A DNA stretch of 64,000 nucleotides from Strigops habroptila (Eukaryota; Chordata; Aves; Psittaciformes; Psittacidae): the NCBI RefSeq assembly GCF_004027225.2, contig NC_044279.2, positions 50,430,744 through 50,494,743 of the forward strand, in the 5' to 3' direction. Below are positions 39,216 to 50,052 of this stretch, piece by piece. Under the pieces are notes generated by a model. It did no database searches. It saw nothing but the letters and a program-made list of their open reading frames with translations, and was not told where the DNA came from. How positions within the stretch are numbered: the first letter of the stretch is position 1; every line of letters starts with the position of its first letter. Both the position numbers and the translations under genes were made by a program.

Positions 39216-40939
39216 GAAGTGGAGGTTTCCTCTATGGTGGCTTCTTTGCTGTGTACTACCTAATGATAAGTAATAATGCATGCTGTAATGAATGCAGCAT
39301 GCTATACTCCTCCATTTCAGAGATAACCTACTCTGAATAACCTGACATGTAATCTAAAAGAAAAACACAGTATGCTGGTGGGCTGCACATTACATCTTTT
39401 CAGTAAAGCTTAGCTTGGATACCTTTATATAAAGAAAAAACATCCTGCTTCACAGAATTAGAGTTCCTTCTGAAATTACACAACTGGTTTACAAGGCACT
39501 TGGTTGAAAGTCCAAGGCATCACTGCTGATCACATTACATTTGCGAGACACAAGTTTTCTGATATATCAAGTCTCTATAGATATACTCAGGTATCCTGTT
39601 AAAGACATTTGCAGCATGTGAATATATTTTTAAAAGGTATCATTAGTATATTGTTAATTGCTACTGCAATGCTATAACAACTGATCACAACATTCATACT
39701 TAAGGATTCAGGTTCTTAATTATTCATTTTTTGCATGGTTCCTCAGTTTACTAATTACAAATGTTAATTCAGCACTTGAGTAAGTTTTATTAAAATGTCT
39801 GCGGCGGAGGTTGTTTTTATTGGGATATTTTCTTTTTGCTTTTGCTCACTGGTTCTTTTAGTTGTACTTTTTTACCATTAACTCATTTAAATAGTTTTTT
39901 TTGATCTAATTCCCAACCTTTTCCCAACCTTGATCCTCTGGATTTAAGTATTTTCTCCCTTAGTTCTTCTATTAGAATAAATGTGGGAGAAGGGGAAGAG
40001 CAGTGCCCACAGAAGATGCCTGTCTCAGTACAGAAACACAGCCCTTAGTGGAAAGAAGAAAACAGTAGAGAGTAAAAAAGATGTATGTTATAGAATGGGA
40101 GTGACCAGCAATGCACAAAAAGTGCATTGTTGGCCTACCCATCCAGACACCCACCAGAAAGAGAAAGGAGGATAGATGAAGTGGAAGTGTTTGGAAATTC
40201 CAATCACATTATATAGCCTTTTGTCCATAAAATAATCAGCCAATGCGCAAGCTCTCAATCAGCTGAACCAGAGGAAGCAGGTTCTAGTTTTAGATACACG
40301 AGAGCAGAAAGGTGGCATGTTCTTAGTACTTACTCCATCTTGGTTTTACAGGAGATGTGACAGATAACCAGAAATCAGTTTGCCTGCTGTATGAACTGAA
40401 GGTCAGCCATGAGTCTTCCCTGCTGGACCTCCTTCTTGCCTCCAGACGCAACAGCAACTACAACATCATGCAACAGGCAGCAGTTGCTGGCAACTGCTCA
40501 GCTTACCAGTAAATGGGTTTTTTTAGTTAGGGCATCAGAGGCTGTACCACCACGTACAGCTTCCTGAAGAAAATCCTGCTCCTGGAAGGCTGGAAATAAA
40601 TGGCAGCCAACAGCTGCTATAGCTATTTCCTGGGAAAGGAGGGGAACCAGAAGCAGGAAGCAGGTGCATCAGGGATCTGCCCCAAAAACCCTACAGCGCA
40701 ACAGAGCTGGCATCCAACAATCCATGTGGAAGGCTGGCAGAGGGGAGCAAAGCAAACTGTGACATGAAGCGGCATGCTAATACATTGTGCCAAGAAAAAA
40801 ACCTCACAGCATGTGAACTAGGTTTTCTGGCAGAGAACGTATACATACTCATGCCCAGGAAAAACTCTGACAACACACTGGTTGATCTAGTTGTGCAAAT
40901 ATCTGCATGAAACTACACCCTCTGTTCCTATCAAGCATT

Positions 40940-41035
40940 AAAAAAAAAATGAAAAAAACCAAAGAACCAAAAAAAAAAAAAAAAAAAAAACACACCCCAC
41001 ACAGAAACCCCACAACACCCAAAACCCAAAAAAAG
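40940..41035. repeat. Poly-A and A/C-rich low-complexity tract
   Basis: Long A runs interrupted by cc and cac units. On the BLTP3B transcript strand this is a T/G-rich tract. Confidence 0.9.
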
Positions 41036-41536
41036 GCTGTCCTCACAACTCATCCTTCCTACCACAGAGTCAATTTTTAAGTTTTCTTACACCACAGATT
41101 ATAAATCTGTTTAAACTGTGGGTGTTAAATTAATCTAGATAAATAGAACATGAAGAAAAGAACCAGCCCTTCAAACCAAGGTACATTAAGCAAAGTATCA
41201 TTAGATCGGTAAGGGAGTTCTGTCTTCATAAAACAGTAATATAATGTAATGCAATTTATTTGGTTTTATAAAGAGCAAACTAATGACAAGAATTCAATGC
41301 AATGCAGTTTTTTATCCACAGTACCAGAAACTGGTTCCATTTTTATTTCCTTCCCTTTTAATGTATGGCAATCAGGAAAGAAATCAGAGTAGATATTCTA
41401 AACCAGCATAAAAAGGATGCTGTACTAACACAAAACTGGTTTTGTGCTTTAAGGCTACTACTGCATTTTTATTTACTGAGAACAAATGTTTCCAGCTCCA
41501 GTTTCAGAATACGCAGATCTCATTGTTAGTTCTTAC

Positions 41537-41687
41537 CAACAGTTCTGTTGCAAAGATAGTGCCGAACACTGATATTTCCCAATTGATTTGGTATCACTTG
41601 ATTGACCTGTAGGCATATTTCTGTGTCTTCACCTCTGATGTCAATTTCACCATTAATACCAAATATTTGGAAAACCACAACAGACAT
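41537..41687 (-). CDS. BLTP3B: BLTP3B exon, visible residues 1073-1122
   Basis: An acceptor (ttgttggcag) precedes 50 codons plus one base; the donor is gtaaga. The peptide begins [20 protein letters not shown], continues with [11 protein letters not shown] and ends ..RHYLCNRTV. The sequence is nearly identical in type to mammalian BLTP3B ([19 protein letters not shown]) and is a beta-rich repeat of the groove. The ATG at its start is internal, not a translation start, because the preceding exon joins it in phase 0. Confidence 0.97.
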
Positions 41688-43219
41688 CTGCCAACAAAAT
41701 CACGATAAAACAGTGTAAGAGTATAAATTGAATTTACAGTGGTTATTGGGTTAAGTTCTTTCTAAACCTTTTCTCCACAAAAGGAAAAGAATCGTTGTAT
41801 CCACAACCCTTGCTCACAGAAAAGCACAAAGTTTTCTCATTTCTTCTTTTCTTTTCATACCCATTGGCTTGACAACAGGTTGCTCGACTATCTTTCCAAA
41901 GACAGATGCTTGTATTTATAACCCACTAGTACCAATTCAGAATTGGCCAGAAAAGCCACAAAAGTGAGGCATTTTCCTCACTCCAACAAAGAAGTTTGTG
42001 ACCTATGTGACACCTGAATTTTTCTAAGGCTGCATTCAACTTTATGCGTATTATAAGCACAACCAAGCATTTGTGGTGCTGAATCAGAGCAGGTTAAAGA
42101 ACCAGGACAGGCTACTAAACTTTGGCTATCAGCATGGTTGTCAGCCCTTTCTCCTCTATTGGATTGCAGTATCTTTCAAAAAAACAAAACAAAACAAAAA
42201 AAATAGCAGCCAATTTCAAAAGTCAGCTTTAGTATCAGAAGGTATATGTCCACCATCATTAATACTACTAAAATTACTTTAGTTATATTCTGCAAGGAGA
42301 AAAAAAACTTGCTAACATGCATTTGCATAACAGTCTGAATGAATTCAGATTTTTCCATGTTACCTATATGCACAGATGATTGAAAATGTATTTAAAAGTA
42401 ACCAATCATTTTAGTGAGCTGCTTTTTTCATATTATGTTTTTTAAATTAACGTGATTCACAAATATTTTAAAGCAAAGGTAAGATTACATGACTAACATT
42501 ACTCAAAATGAAAATACATCAGCAAGAACACAACAAATTTCAGTAAACTCTTAGGTTTCCAGTCCATGACCTTAACTAATACAAGAATACCATTTAAGAA
42601 GCATTGGTTATGGCAAAGATCAGCAATGAATAAATAGATAGGCAGATGGAAAAAATTGGACCCTGCATGGTGTGTCAGGGAGGGAATCTCTACACATTTC
42701 TGTAAATACTGGAAATTATCCTGACATAATCCTAGACAAGAGGCATCCCTGATCTGACCCAGTAGGGCAGCTGTTTTCGCTCCTATTTGCTCCTAATGCT
42801 ACCAGTGCTAATGAAGCATCTCCATGTAAGAGACATCAGAGTTTTGGTACTTTATACATAATGATGTTAAAAAGCTCATTTTAAATATTGTATTCAATCA
42901 AGAATAAAAGAACATGACAATATTACAAAATATTGCTATGTACTAAAGCAGAAATATTTTGTGACATTTTTAAATGGTTACTGTCATTTATCAACAGCGG
43001 CTATAGAGGAGATGACAAGGACAGAGACTACTCAGTGTAACTTGGATTGTAATCTTCATTTGTATTTAATACTAGTGCACTACACCTATAGGCTTACGTA
43101 ATGCACTAACAAAGCTACCAAAATTACTTGAAAAATCACCTCTAAAAGCATTCATTGTAGCTCTACTTAGAGGTTTAATTTGCTGAAGCATGTAATCTAA
43201 TGGAATTCAACAATATTAC
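41688..43219 (-). other. BLTP3B: BLTP3B intron (1.5 kb)
   Basis: AT-rich intron with standard splice ends and a short CAAAA-type repeat near 42178-42201. Nothing else recognised. Confidence 0.8.
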
Positions 43220-43356
43220 CATTTCTTCACTAGGCTCATGGGCATTCTCTGAAGCAGCGCTCATGGCATCTGGAGATGAGCCATCACAACTTTCAATCAC
43301 TGTGCCTCCTTCATGAGCATTTTCTGATGGGCTTTGATAGTTTGTGGCTGTAATAC
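43220..43356 (-). CDS. BLTP3B: BLTP3B exon, visible residues 1027-1072 (variable linker)
   Basis: 137 coding bases end in a gtaata donor. After a shared Gly codon the peptide starts ITATNYQSPSENAHEGGTVI and ends ..HEPSEEM. It is acidic and Ser/Asn-rich, and a low-conservation linker in mammals too, where a TTNY motif sits at the same place. The acceptor has two in-phase AGs nine bases apart (after gga|ag and after TATTAC|AG). I chose the upstream one because it keeps the Gly that follows FLEK in mammals. The downstream choice would shorten the protein by three residues. Confidence 0.9.
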
Positions 43357-44744
43357 CTTCCGTATATGTATCAGAAAAAAAACACAGTTAGCATAGCAAA
43401 ACCTGAATCACTCCTGCATCAAGAATAAAGTCAGTGTCTGTTACCATGTGCATACATTACCTCACTCTTTAAGATGAGTTGAATGGCTTATTAAACAAAT
43501 ATTTATGACTGAGCTGCCAAACCCATGCCTCTTACACAGAGTTCAAAGTTCTAGATGCTATGCAAGTAAGGCAGGAAATAGTGACAAAACCAAAATGGCA
43601 CTCTACATGCGTTATTGAAAAAATTGTGAAAGGCCTTTTTTAGTCTTCCAAATCAAATATAAACTTGATCCACTCATGTATATAAAACACTTCACAGTGC
43701 CTTTAAAGCAAATGTTTGTGGGTTTATGTTTAGAGAAATAAGCTATATATACTTTCATTAGAGTGATCGTGGTAGTGTTTCCCTGACAACTAGAAAGCAT
43801 GCAGACTTAATCTACAGTTAAATATTGTTTAAGAAGCTAAAAAAAACCCATATAAAGGTTATTTAAAATGGGAAATGTATTTTATCGCATACTCCCACAT
43901 AAGCACATGCAGGAATACTCCTACGATCCAAATATATAACAGGTTTGCAAGTGAAGTAGTATTCTCATTATTGCTCTAGACTGAAAAGAAAAAAAAAAAA
44001 GTCATTCTTTATTGGAAGTAAAATTTATCAAAGAGGTACCAATAAAGTCTTATTGTATTTCCTGACATTAGAAAACTATTTAATCAGTTTTTCTAGAGAG
44101 CTACTAGATCATTACAATTGCGTAAGTCCACAACATTACAGACTATGTAGACATAATTGCCATATGCCTGAATTGCCCCCTGAGACCAGTACCACACATT
44201 AATGCACAGATGAGCAAAAATTGCACAAATACCTGCTGTTAGACAGTCAACAGCTAAGGACAGCTCCATAACGAACAAGTTGAACCAAATCTATCTGCTT
44301 GGTAATTAGCATGATGAGTATTAGTGAAAATCCATTTCTTTTTCATCTATTTTTAAAATTAAAGGTTCTTTACCACTTTGAGCATGACACTCATTCAGGG
44401 TACAAACCTGTAAACACAGCCAAAGCAATGGCTTTTAAGTAAAGCAGAAAACAGTGCTGCTTAATTCAGAGTTGCAACATAGCACTGCAATGCTTTTACT
44501 CTCCTCAAGAGAGGAAAATTAAGTAGTGCTAAAATTAAGTAGCACTACTTAAGTAGCACACCTTACTGCTTTTCCTTGAAATAATGTGCTGTGAATATAC
44601 TTGATACTACCGACTGGAGAGGGTAACAGAAATAATGCTGTAAAGTATGCAGGATTTGCTGCACTACAATCGTTTTGAGTGCTATTTTAATACCAGATGA
44701 CATTTTCATGTATTGATTAAAAATATTTTGTTAAACCTACTCAC
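43357..44744 (-). other. BLTP3B: BLTP3B intron (1.4 kb)
   Basis: AT-rich intron. Near 44518-44565 the motif 'aaaattaagtag' is locally duplicated, with an inverted partial copy (ctacttaagtagc). No exon or mobile element recognised. Confidence 0.8.
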
Positions 44745-44920
44745 CTTTCTCCAGAAAGCTTTGGCTGTCACTTCCATCACTCTCTACCAAATGATCTTCT
44801 AGCATCATACTATCAATAGAGATGGTATCCAGAGAGACTTGTGATGGACTTCTCTTCATATTCTTGTAAGAAACAGAGAATGCAGGGAGGTTGGACGGGC
44901 AGCGTTCCTTAGGCTTTGCA
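44745..44920 (-). CDS. BLTP3B: BLTP3B exon, visible residues 968-1026
   Basis: An acceptor (tttaaaaag) precedes 176 coding bases; the donor is gtgagt. Completing a Ser codon from the big exon, it reads [20 protein letters not shown] and then [20 protein letters not shown] to ..SDSQSFLEK. The KPKERCPxNL..[18 protein letters not shown] segment is diagnostic for BLTP3B. The [11 protein letters not shown] stretch has several serines typical of phosphorylated linkers, which is inference only. Confidence 0.97.
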
Positions 44921-45421
44921 CTTTTTAAATATAAAGATATTAGGAAATTATTATTTCAAATTAAAGGAAGTACATAGAAGTTGTTTTCTTGGTTTTTCTT
45001 TTTCTTGGATTTTTTTTTGGGGGGGGAGGTGTTTGGGGGGGTGGTGGTGGTGGTTTGTTTTTTTTTTTAATTTCTCTAAACCAGGCAAGATATAAAAGAA
45101 AAAATCTGATTATTCAATAATCCTTTGGCAAGAGAGAGACAAGCACAGAAATAACATGCATTCCTGTAAATATGTGTCAATACTTTTCTCAATACACATT
45201 TCATAACATTTAAACCAGAAGTAAATAGTTCAGATCAATCAGCTAACAGTTCATTTTAGTTTTCATTGAATGCTGGATACTGCATATCTTCTATCTTTAT
45301 ATTTTTAAATTTTTTATGTAATAGATGTTCACTTCTGTTGACTATTACTAAAAGTACACAGCCAACAAAATAAGTATTTTCAAATAGTAGGCAAATTGAT
45401 TTACTATTAAGTCTTCTATAC
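44921..45421 (-). other. BLTP3B: BLTP3B intron (0.5 kb) with G/GGT-rich tract
   Basis: A short intron dominated by a T-rich then G-rich tract on the plus strand at about 44985-45070 (eight Gs, six-to-seven Gs and a GGT repeat), so A/C-rich in the transcript. Confidence 0.85.
45019..45053 (+). repeat. G-run and (GGT)n tract
   Basis: The plus strand has runs of 8, 2 and 7 Gs followed by repeated GGT units, flanked by T runs. It fits a G-quadruplex-forming motif on the non-template strand relative to the rest of the chromosome, but the BLTP3B transcript carries the C-rich complement. Confidence 0.8.
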
Positions 45422-46920
45422 CTTGATGAAGACTGGGATGCAAACATTCTAATCGAAGTCACTTTGTCTTTGTTGATTTCAAATTCTTCAGTTTCTAAGG
45501 CAGGTTCTGTTTCCAAGTCAGTGACTTGGTTAGGGCAGCCTTCAGTTGTGCCTTCCTGTTCATTTAACTTATTTGAGAATATGTTTTTGTCATCCTCTTT
45601 ATCAATGAAAAATTCAGTAGAATCTTCTCTCTTATTTAAGATGGATGTTGAATCTTTCGGATGCAAGCTACTTTTCTCACTCAGAGGTCCACAGACCTCC
45701 TCTGAATCACTTCTACTAAAAAGTCCACTGCTTGCTCCTTCACTCGTATCTCCCAAACCTTTATCTGATGCATCATCTGAAAATGATGTTCCTTTCTGAA
45801 AGTCCGTATTACTGTCTGATTTAAACAAAAGAGGATCTATTAAAATTCCTTTATTAACTTCAGCATTCAAAGGCTTGCAGTCATTTACATAATCAAAATT
45901 AGTAACACCAGCTTGCACTATCTTATTGCCAACTAATTTATTCTCTGAAGTAAGAGCTTCCCCATTTCCCAAAGGGGAGAGTTCTGATGCCACAGGACTT
46001 CCTTCTTCCACAACTGGAGATTTACAAGGGTTTCCCTGAGTCACTGGATGGAGTAGCAAGGCTACTTCTGCACTTTTAAGTAGGATCCCAATGCAGACAT
46101 CTGTTTGCTTTGCAGGTTTTCCTGTCACTGCTTCTACATCATTCCTTAAGTTTTCCAGGAGCAATACAAGAGATTCATGGAGAAACAGCAAAAAGAGATA
46201 CTGGTAATGATTGATCTGCATGCTTACATGTTTTTGAACATGGACTAGGACATGTACATCTGCATCTGTGGAAGAACTTTCAGAAAGCACTCCTGAAGTG
46301 TCTAACATTTGAATGCCATTGGTCAAAGGCTCTGTCTCAGTGCTGTAATATTCCTTAAGAAGTTTTTTACGTTGCAGTCTATTAGCAAGATCACTGGATT
46401 CACTTTTTGGAATGTTCAAAGCTGTCTGATCATGGGATAAAACCTCTTTCTGTGACTTTGCAAACCTTACTGGTTGGCAAATCCAAAGTGAAAGTGGAAA
46501 TGAGTCCACAAAGCTTATTGGTCGGCCTTTCCCACTTTTCGTTCCTTCATAATCTATCCAGAACTGGGAAAAATGCAAGGCCCAAACATCAGTAGCTGCA
46601 GATGTCTTTAATGCATATTTATTTAATTGTGGTATGATATAACCTTTATAAACATCATGCATTTTAGTATCTTGTTCATGCGCATGTCTCTGGAAAATTG
46701 GATGCAAAAGATTAAAATTCTTCTGGGACTTGGGAAAAGTGGTGAAAGTTCTACTGAAAAATTCACAGTCTTTGAAGTTCTGAAACAAAGCTTCTAGATC
46801 AGAGTGTCTGCAGTTTGGTGAGTATCTTGTATTTGTAGCAATCATCTCTGAACTTTGAATAGAAAGTGCATGAGGTTGATCTTTATGAATTTCAGGTTTG
46901 TTTTCAGATGGGATGATGAA
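45422..46920 (-). CDS. BLTP3B: BLTP3B large central exon, visible residues 469-967
   Basis: The biggest exon, 1499 bases: acceptor tctcttgtag, donor CATCAAG|gtatag. It starts [20 protein letters not shown] and runs through highly conserved segments: [86 protein letters not shown], and the hydrophobic [20 protein letters not shown] / [17 protein letters not shown] block (visible residues about 690-760). These are groove-forming repeats and helices. From about residue 761 to 960 it becomes an acidic, Ser/Asp/Glu-rich, poorly conserved linker with short islands such as DPLLFKSxSxT. The first ATG in this frame (46845) is internal. The exon leaves two bases (AG) for a Ser codon. Confidence 0.98.
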
Positions 46921-48874
46921 CTACAAGAGAGAAATATATTTTTTCTAGTTAGAAATATGTAGATTAAGAAGGTATACAATTAAAGGAACAACAGCCATGA
47001 CAGCTAAAATAAAGGAATATAATTATAATTTTATGAGAATTCAAGTATACTAACACAGGCTCACAAATTATCATCTGTGCTTCCTCTTTTTTTATGAAGG
47101 ATCTGTGGCATCTAAAACTCAATGTTTGTACAAAAACATAAGGGTCTCAGGCTTTTCTTATTTGAAGGATTTAGACTTAGGTCAGCTATATTAGACTGAA
47201 GTGCCTCAATTCTTCAACACAGAAACAGCTTGGCAGAAAGTTTCTGCAAGTGTTCCAAGCATTTAGAACTCTGAACTCCAAATTATAATTGTTTTTTTCA
47301 AGCTGATTTTTTAAATAGGATTTTTTACTACACTATTTTCTTTCTATATTAAGATACAATAAAACAATTAAATGTGCTAACACAGCTAATATTCTTAACT
47401 TTGCAGAATACAGAACAGGTATTTTGTGACCATTATCTGATAATCTCTTTTTTTTCCCCCATCATAAAATATACTCCAACTCCTAAATAAACAAACTAGC
47501 TCAGTAGGCTGGATTTAACTGGCCCATCTTTAGCACAAGTTTTAAAGGAAATATGTATTTCATGTCAAATCCTGTATCTGTTGTTGTTAACATGGACCTT
47601 GGCCACATTAGTTTTGCTAAGATCAGCGACACGACCTTCTGTCACAACATCTCCATGCTGAATCTAGAAAGATCAGAGTAAAAAAAGTCATCCTAAAGGC
47701 ACTCAAAAGATGGGAGTGATGAAGCTTCTTCATGTAAATAAAGAACTCAGAACAAAATAACCACATATGTAACTATATAATAACTATGAGATCTGTAAAC
47801 ATCAAGCACAACAATAACAAAAGATTCATAAATTGCTAGAATAAAAATAATGCAGTTAATACAGGGATGAAATAATTAATATGAATCAAAGTTTGATGGA
47901 CTTGAGAATGCTTTTATCTTAATTTAGTGGGCTATTCATATACCGTAATTCACTATTAGATCAGTCTGTACTTGTAGTTGCCTGGTTGTTAGCTCTCAAT
48001 AAGTGTTTCCATTCAGTACAAACAATGTCCTTTTCAAGTTCCATTAAATATGTACCTAGAGCCTTAGAAAGACAACCATCTCCCCATATGCTGACATTAG
48101 AACCCTTGAAACCTCTCATGCAGGCACCATCAAAGAGATTCATTGTTTTGTTTACCTCTGAACCTTGAAAAAAAAAAAATGCCCAATGCAAAAAAAAAAA
48201 AGGAAAAAAAAAGGGGTGGGGAGGGAAGAGGAATTAGTCTGCTCAATAATCCTTCTTCTCCAAAGAAGGAGAAGACAAGGGAAGCAAAAATCTGATGTTC
48301 CGATGTATTAACGAGTGCCACTCCTCTGGAATAAACACATAGAGAACTTTTGTACCTGAACTACAGCCAAGGGCCAGCGTGAAACAGAAAATGGTGAGAA
48401 TGGGAGCTGGAGAAGCAAATAAACCTTCAGAGGAACTGCTTGCTTTACTCCAAGCATTCACCAGCAAGACAAAACAGTTTTTATATACTACAACCAGAAA
48501 AAAAAGAGCAGGCCCTTGCATTAATTGAGTGCAAATATGTTAGTTATTTTTACTTCAGTGTTCATTTTTCTTTCTTCTGCTATGTCAGCTTCATTGAACA
48601 CAGTGAAATGATCTGTTAATACTCCCATTCAGGTCTTCAATACAAGACCAAAATACATCTAGGACATAGATGAAGCAGTATGTAGGACACATGTCTGTAT
48701 TTGAACCATCATATTCAGCATAGTTTTCCAGAGGAACATTACTTATGGCATGGATTGCTTGTTCATTTATTTGTCCATGTTTTCAGTAAGCTGCTTTTCT
48801 AACAGCTATTCAGAATAAGAGAGAAAGTATTTTCTTCCAAGTAACCACAAAACCCCTTCTCAATTACAGCATAC
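46921..48874 (-). other. BLTP3B: BLTP3B intron (2.0 kb) with a possible cryptic exon
   Basis: AT-rich intron. A 31-codon open segment at about 47571-47663 looks protein-like (see findings) but is not needed, because the flanking exons join in phase 0 exactly as in mammals. An A/G-rich low-complexity tract lies at 48167-48230. Nothing else recognised. Confidence 0.75.
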
Positions 48875-49068
48875 CTTTAACATTAATCCATCAACTCTAA
48901 CATCAACATGCTCATCTGATTTTGAATTATCATTTAACTTGTACATGGCCATGAACTGAATAAGACTTTGTTTCAAATCCAACACAAACTGATTTAGCCA
49001 AAGAATACTTCTCTCATCCAGGGTGAACTGTAAAGCATTCAGCTGGCCATACAAATTTGGACATGGAA
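48875..49068 (-). CDS. BLTP3B: BLTP3B exon, visible residues 404-468
   Basis: An acceptor (ctctttcag) precedes 194 bases; the donor is AAG|gtatgc. Completing an Ile codon (A+TT), it reads PCPNLYGQLNALQFTLDERS, ILWLNQFVLDLKQSLIQFMA and ..KSDEHVDVRVDGLMLK. The QLNALQFTxDERSILWLNQF motif is strongly conserved in BLTP3A and BLTP3B. The exon ends with a beta strand (VDVRVDGLMLK) that continues into FIIPSE of the next exon. Confidence 0.98.
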
Positions 49069-49910
49069 CTGAAAGAGAAAACAAAACAAAATCATGAAAA
49101 TAAGTAAAATGTTTAGGGGGTGGATTTTTCTTTTTTTTTTAATGAGTGCAGACTTACATTTTCACTGCTATTTTACGTCAGAGAAACAATGGAAACCCAC
49201 TCCTTCGGTCTCAAGGACAAATTGATAGGGGATACTTAAAGTAATGATTATTTCTCACTCAGAGCAACTGAATTTCTGAATTTAAAACCTAATATTAGAA
49301 TAGAATGAAGTCTGAGGAGAGGGGGAGAATGTCTTCATTACAGAGGGCAGGACCAAGGAGATCTGATGTCCTCAAGTCCCATTCTGAAGAAATCCACTGA
49401 CATTTCTGTATGTATAACAGGGCCAACCCCATAACGCATTAATAAAAACAACTCTATCAGATCTGCATTGCATTGTAAATACTACTGCAATAGTTTGAGA
49501 TCTTTTATGTAGCCATTGAGTTCTTTTATGTAGCTAGACAGTGCAACTGCAGAAACAATACATGTATGTTGAAGAATGAACAATTTATGTGTCATTAAAA
49601 TGCTGTGTTTTCTGACATAAAAGCCATATTTATAAAAAAAAAAAAAGCAAAACAGTATTATAGGAGATTACCAGGGGCAAGGACTGTGCAAATGGAGCAG
49701 TGTTGCGCTCTTTCCATTTTAGAAAGCCATTATCTATTTCCAATTGTCAACCTGAAATCAGTATTCAGCTTCATAAAGGTGAAAGTAACACACAAAATTT
49801 ATGGTACAGTTAAAAAAAACCCAACTCACCCCCCCATCCCCCAAAACCAACAACAACAACAAAGAAACCCCACAAAAAACAACCCCAAACCAAAAAACTG
49901 AACTTCTTAC
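49069..49910 (-). other. BLTP3B: BLTP3B intron (0.8 kb)
   Basis: AT-rich intron with an A/C-rich low-complexity stretch at about 49811-49898, including a (CAA)n run near 49849-49863, directly 5'-adjacent on the plus strand to the exon at 49911. On the transcript this is a T/G-rich tract just after the donor site. Confidence 0.85.
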
Positions 49911-50052
49911 TAGGAAAGTCTTTTCCATCTGGGTAGTAATATTCAGTGAATTCAATATGAATAGCTGGCATTTCTGGTGGAAGATAAAGTGACTTTTTAT
50001 TGCAAGAGATCAGAGCTTTAGGGGAAGAACGACACTGGTCTGCTGTTGAAAC
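49911..50052 (-). CDS. BLTP3B: BLTP3B exon, visible residues 357-403
   Basis: An acceptor (tcttttacag) precedes 47 codons plus one base; the donor is gtaaga. The peptide begins VSTADQCRSSPKALISCNKK, then SLYLPPEMPAIHIEFTEYYY, ending PDGKDFP. It joins the exon on each side without frame disturbance and matches the mammalian STAEQCRSSPKS..CNKKSLYLPxEM..IEFTEYYYPDGKDFP pattern. Confidence 0.97.

Larger units (their letters stand above)
37670..41536 (-). other. BLTP3B: BLTP3B intron (3.9 kb)
   Basis: The intron carries a plus-strand CR1 remnant (38890-39215), an A/T homopolymer junction at 37944-37968, and an A-rich then AC-rich tract at about 40940-41035. A relatively GC-rich stretch at about 40330-40760 has no recognised identity. 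A 129-codon plus-strand open frame at 38399-38788 shows no known protein features and is not called as a gene. Confidence 0.8.

Noticed and set aside
45256..45421. Extension of the large BLTP3B frame past 45422
   Set aside because: The open frame reads through a good GT donor. The next exon at 44745-44920 continues the protein in the correct phase and matches mammals, so the extension is intronic.
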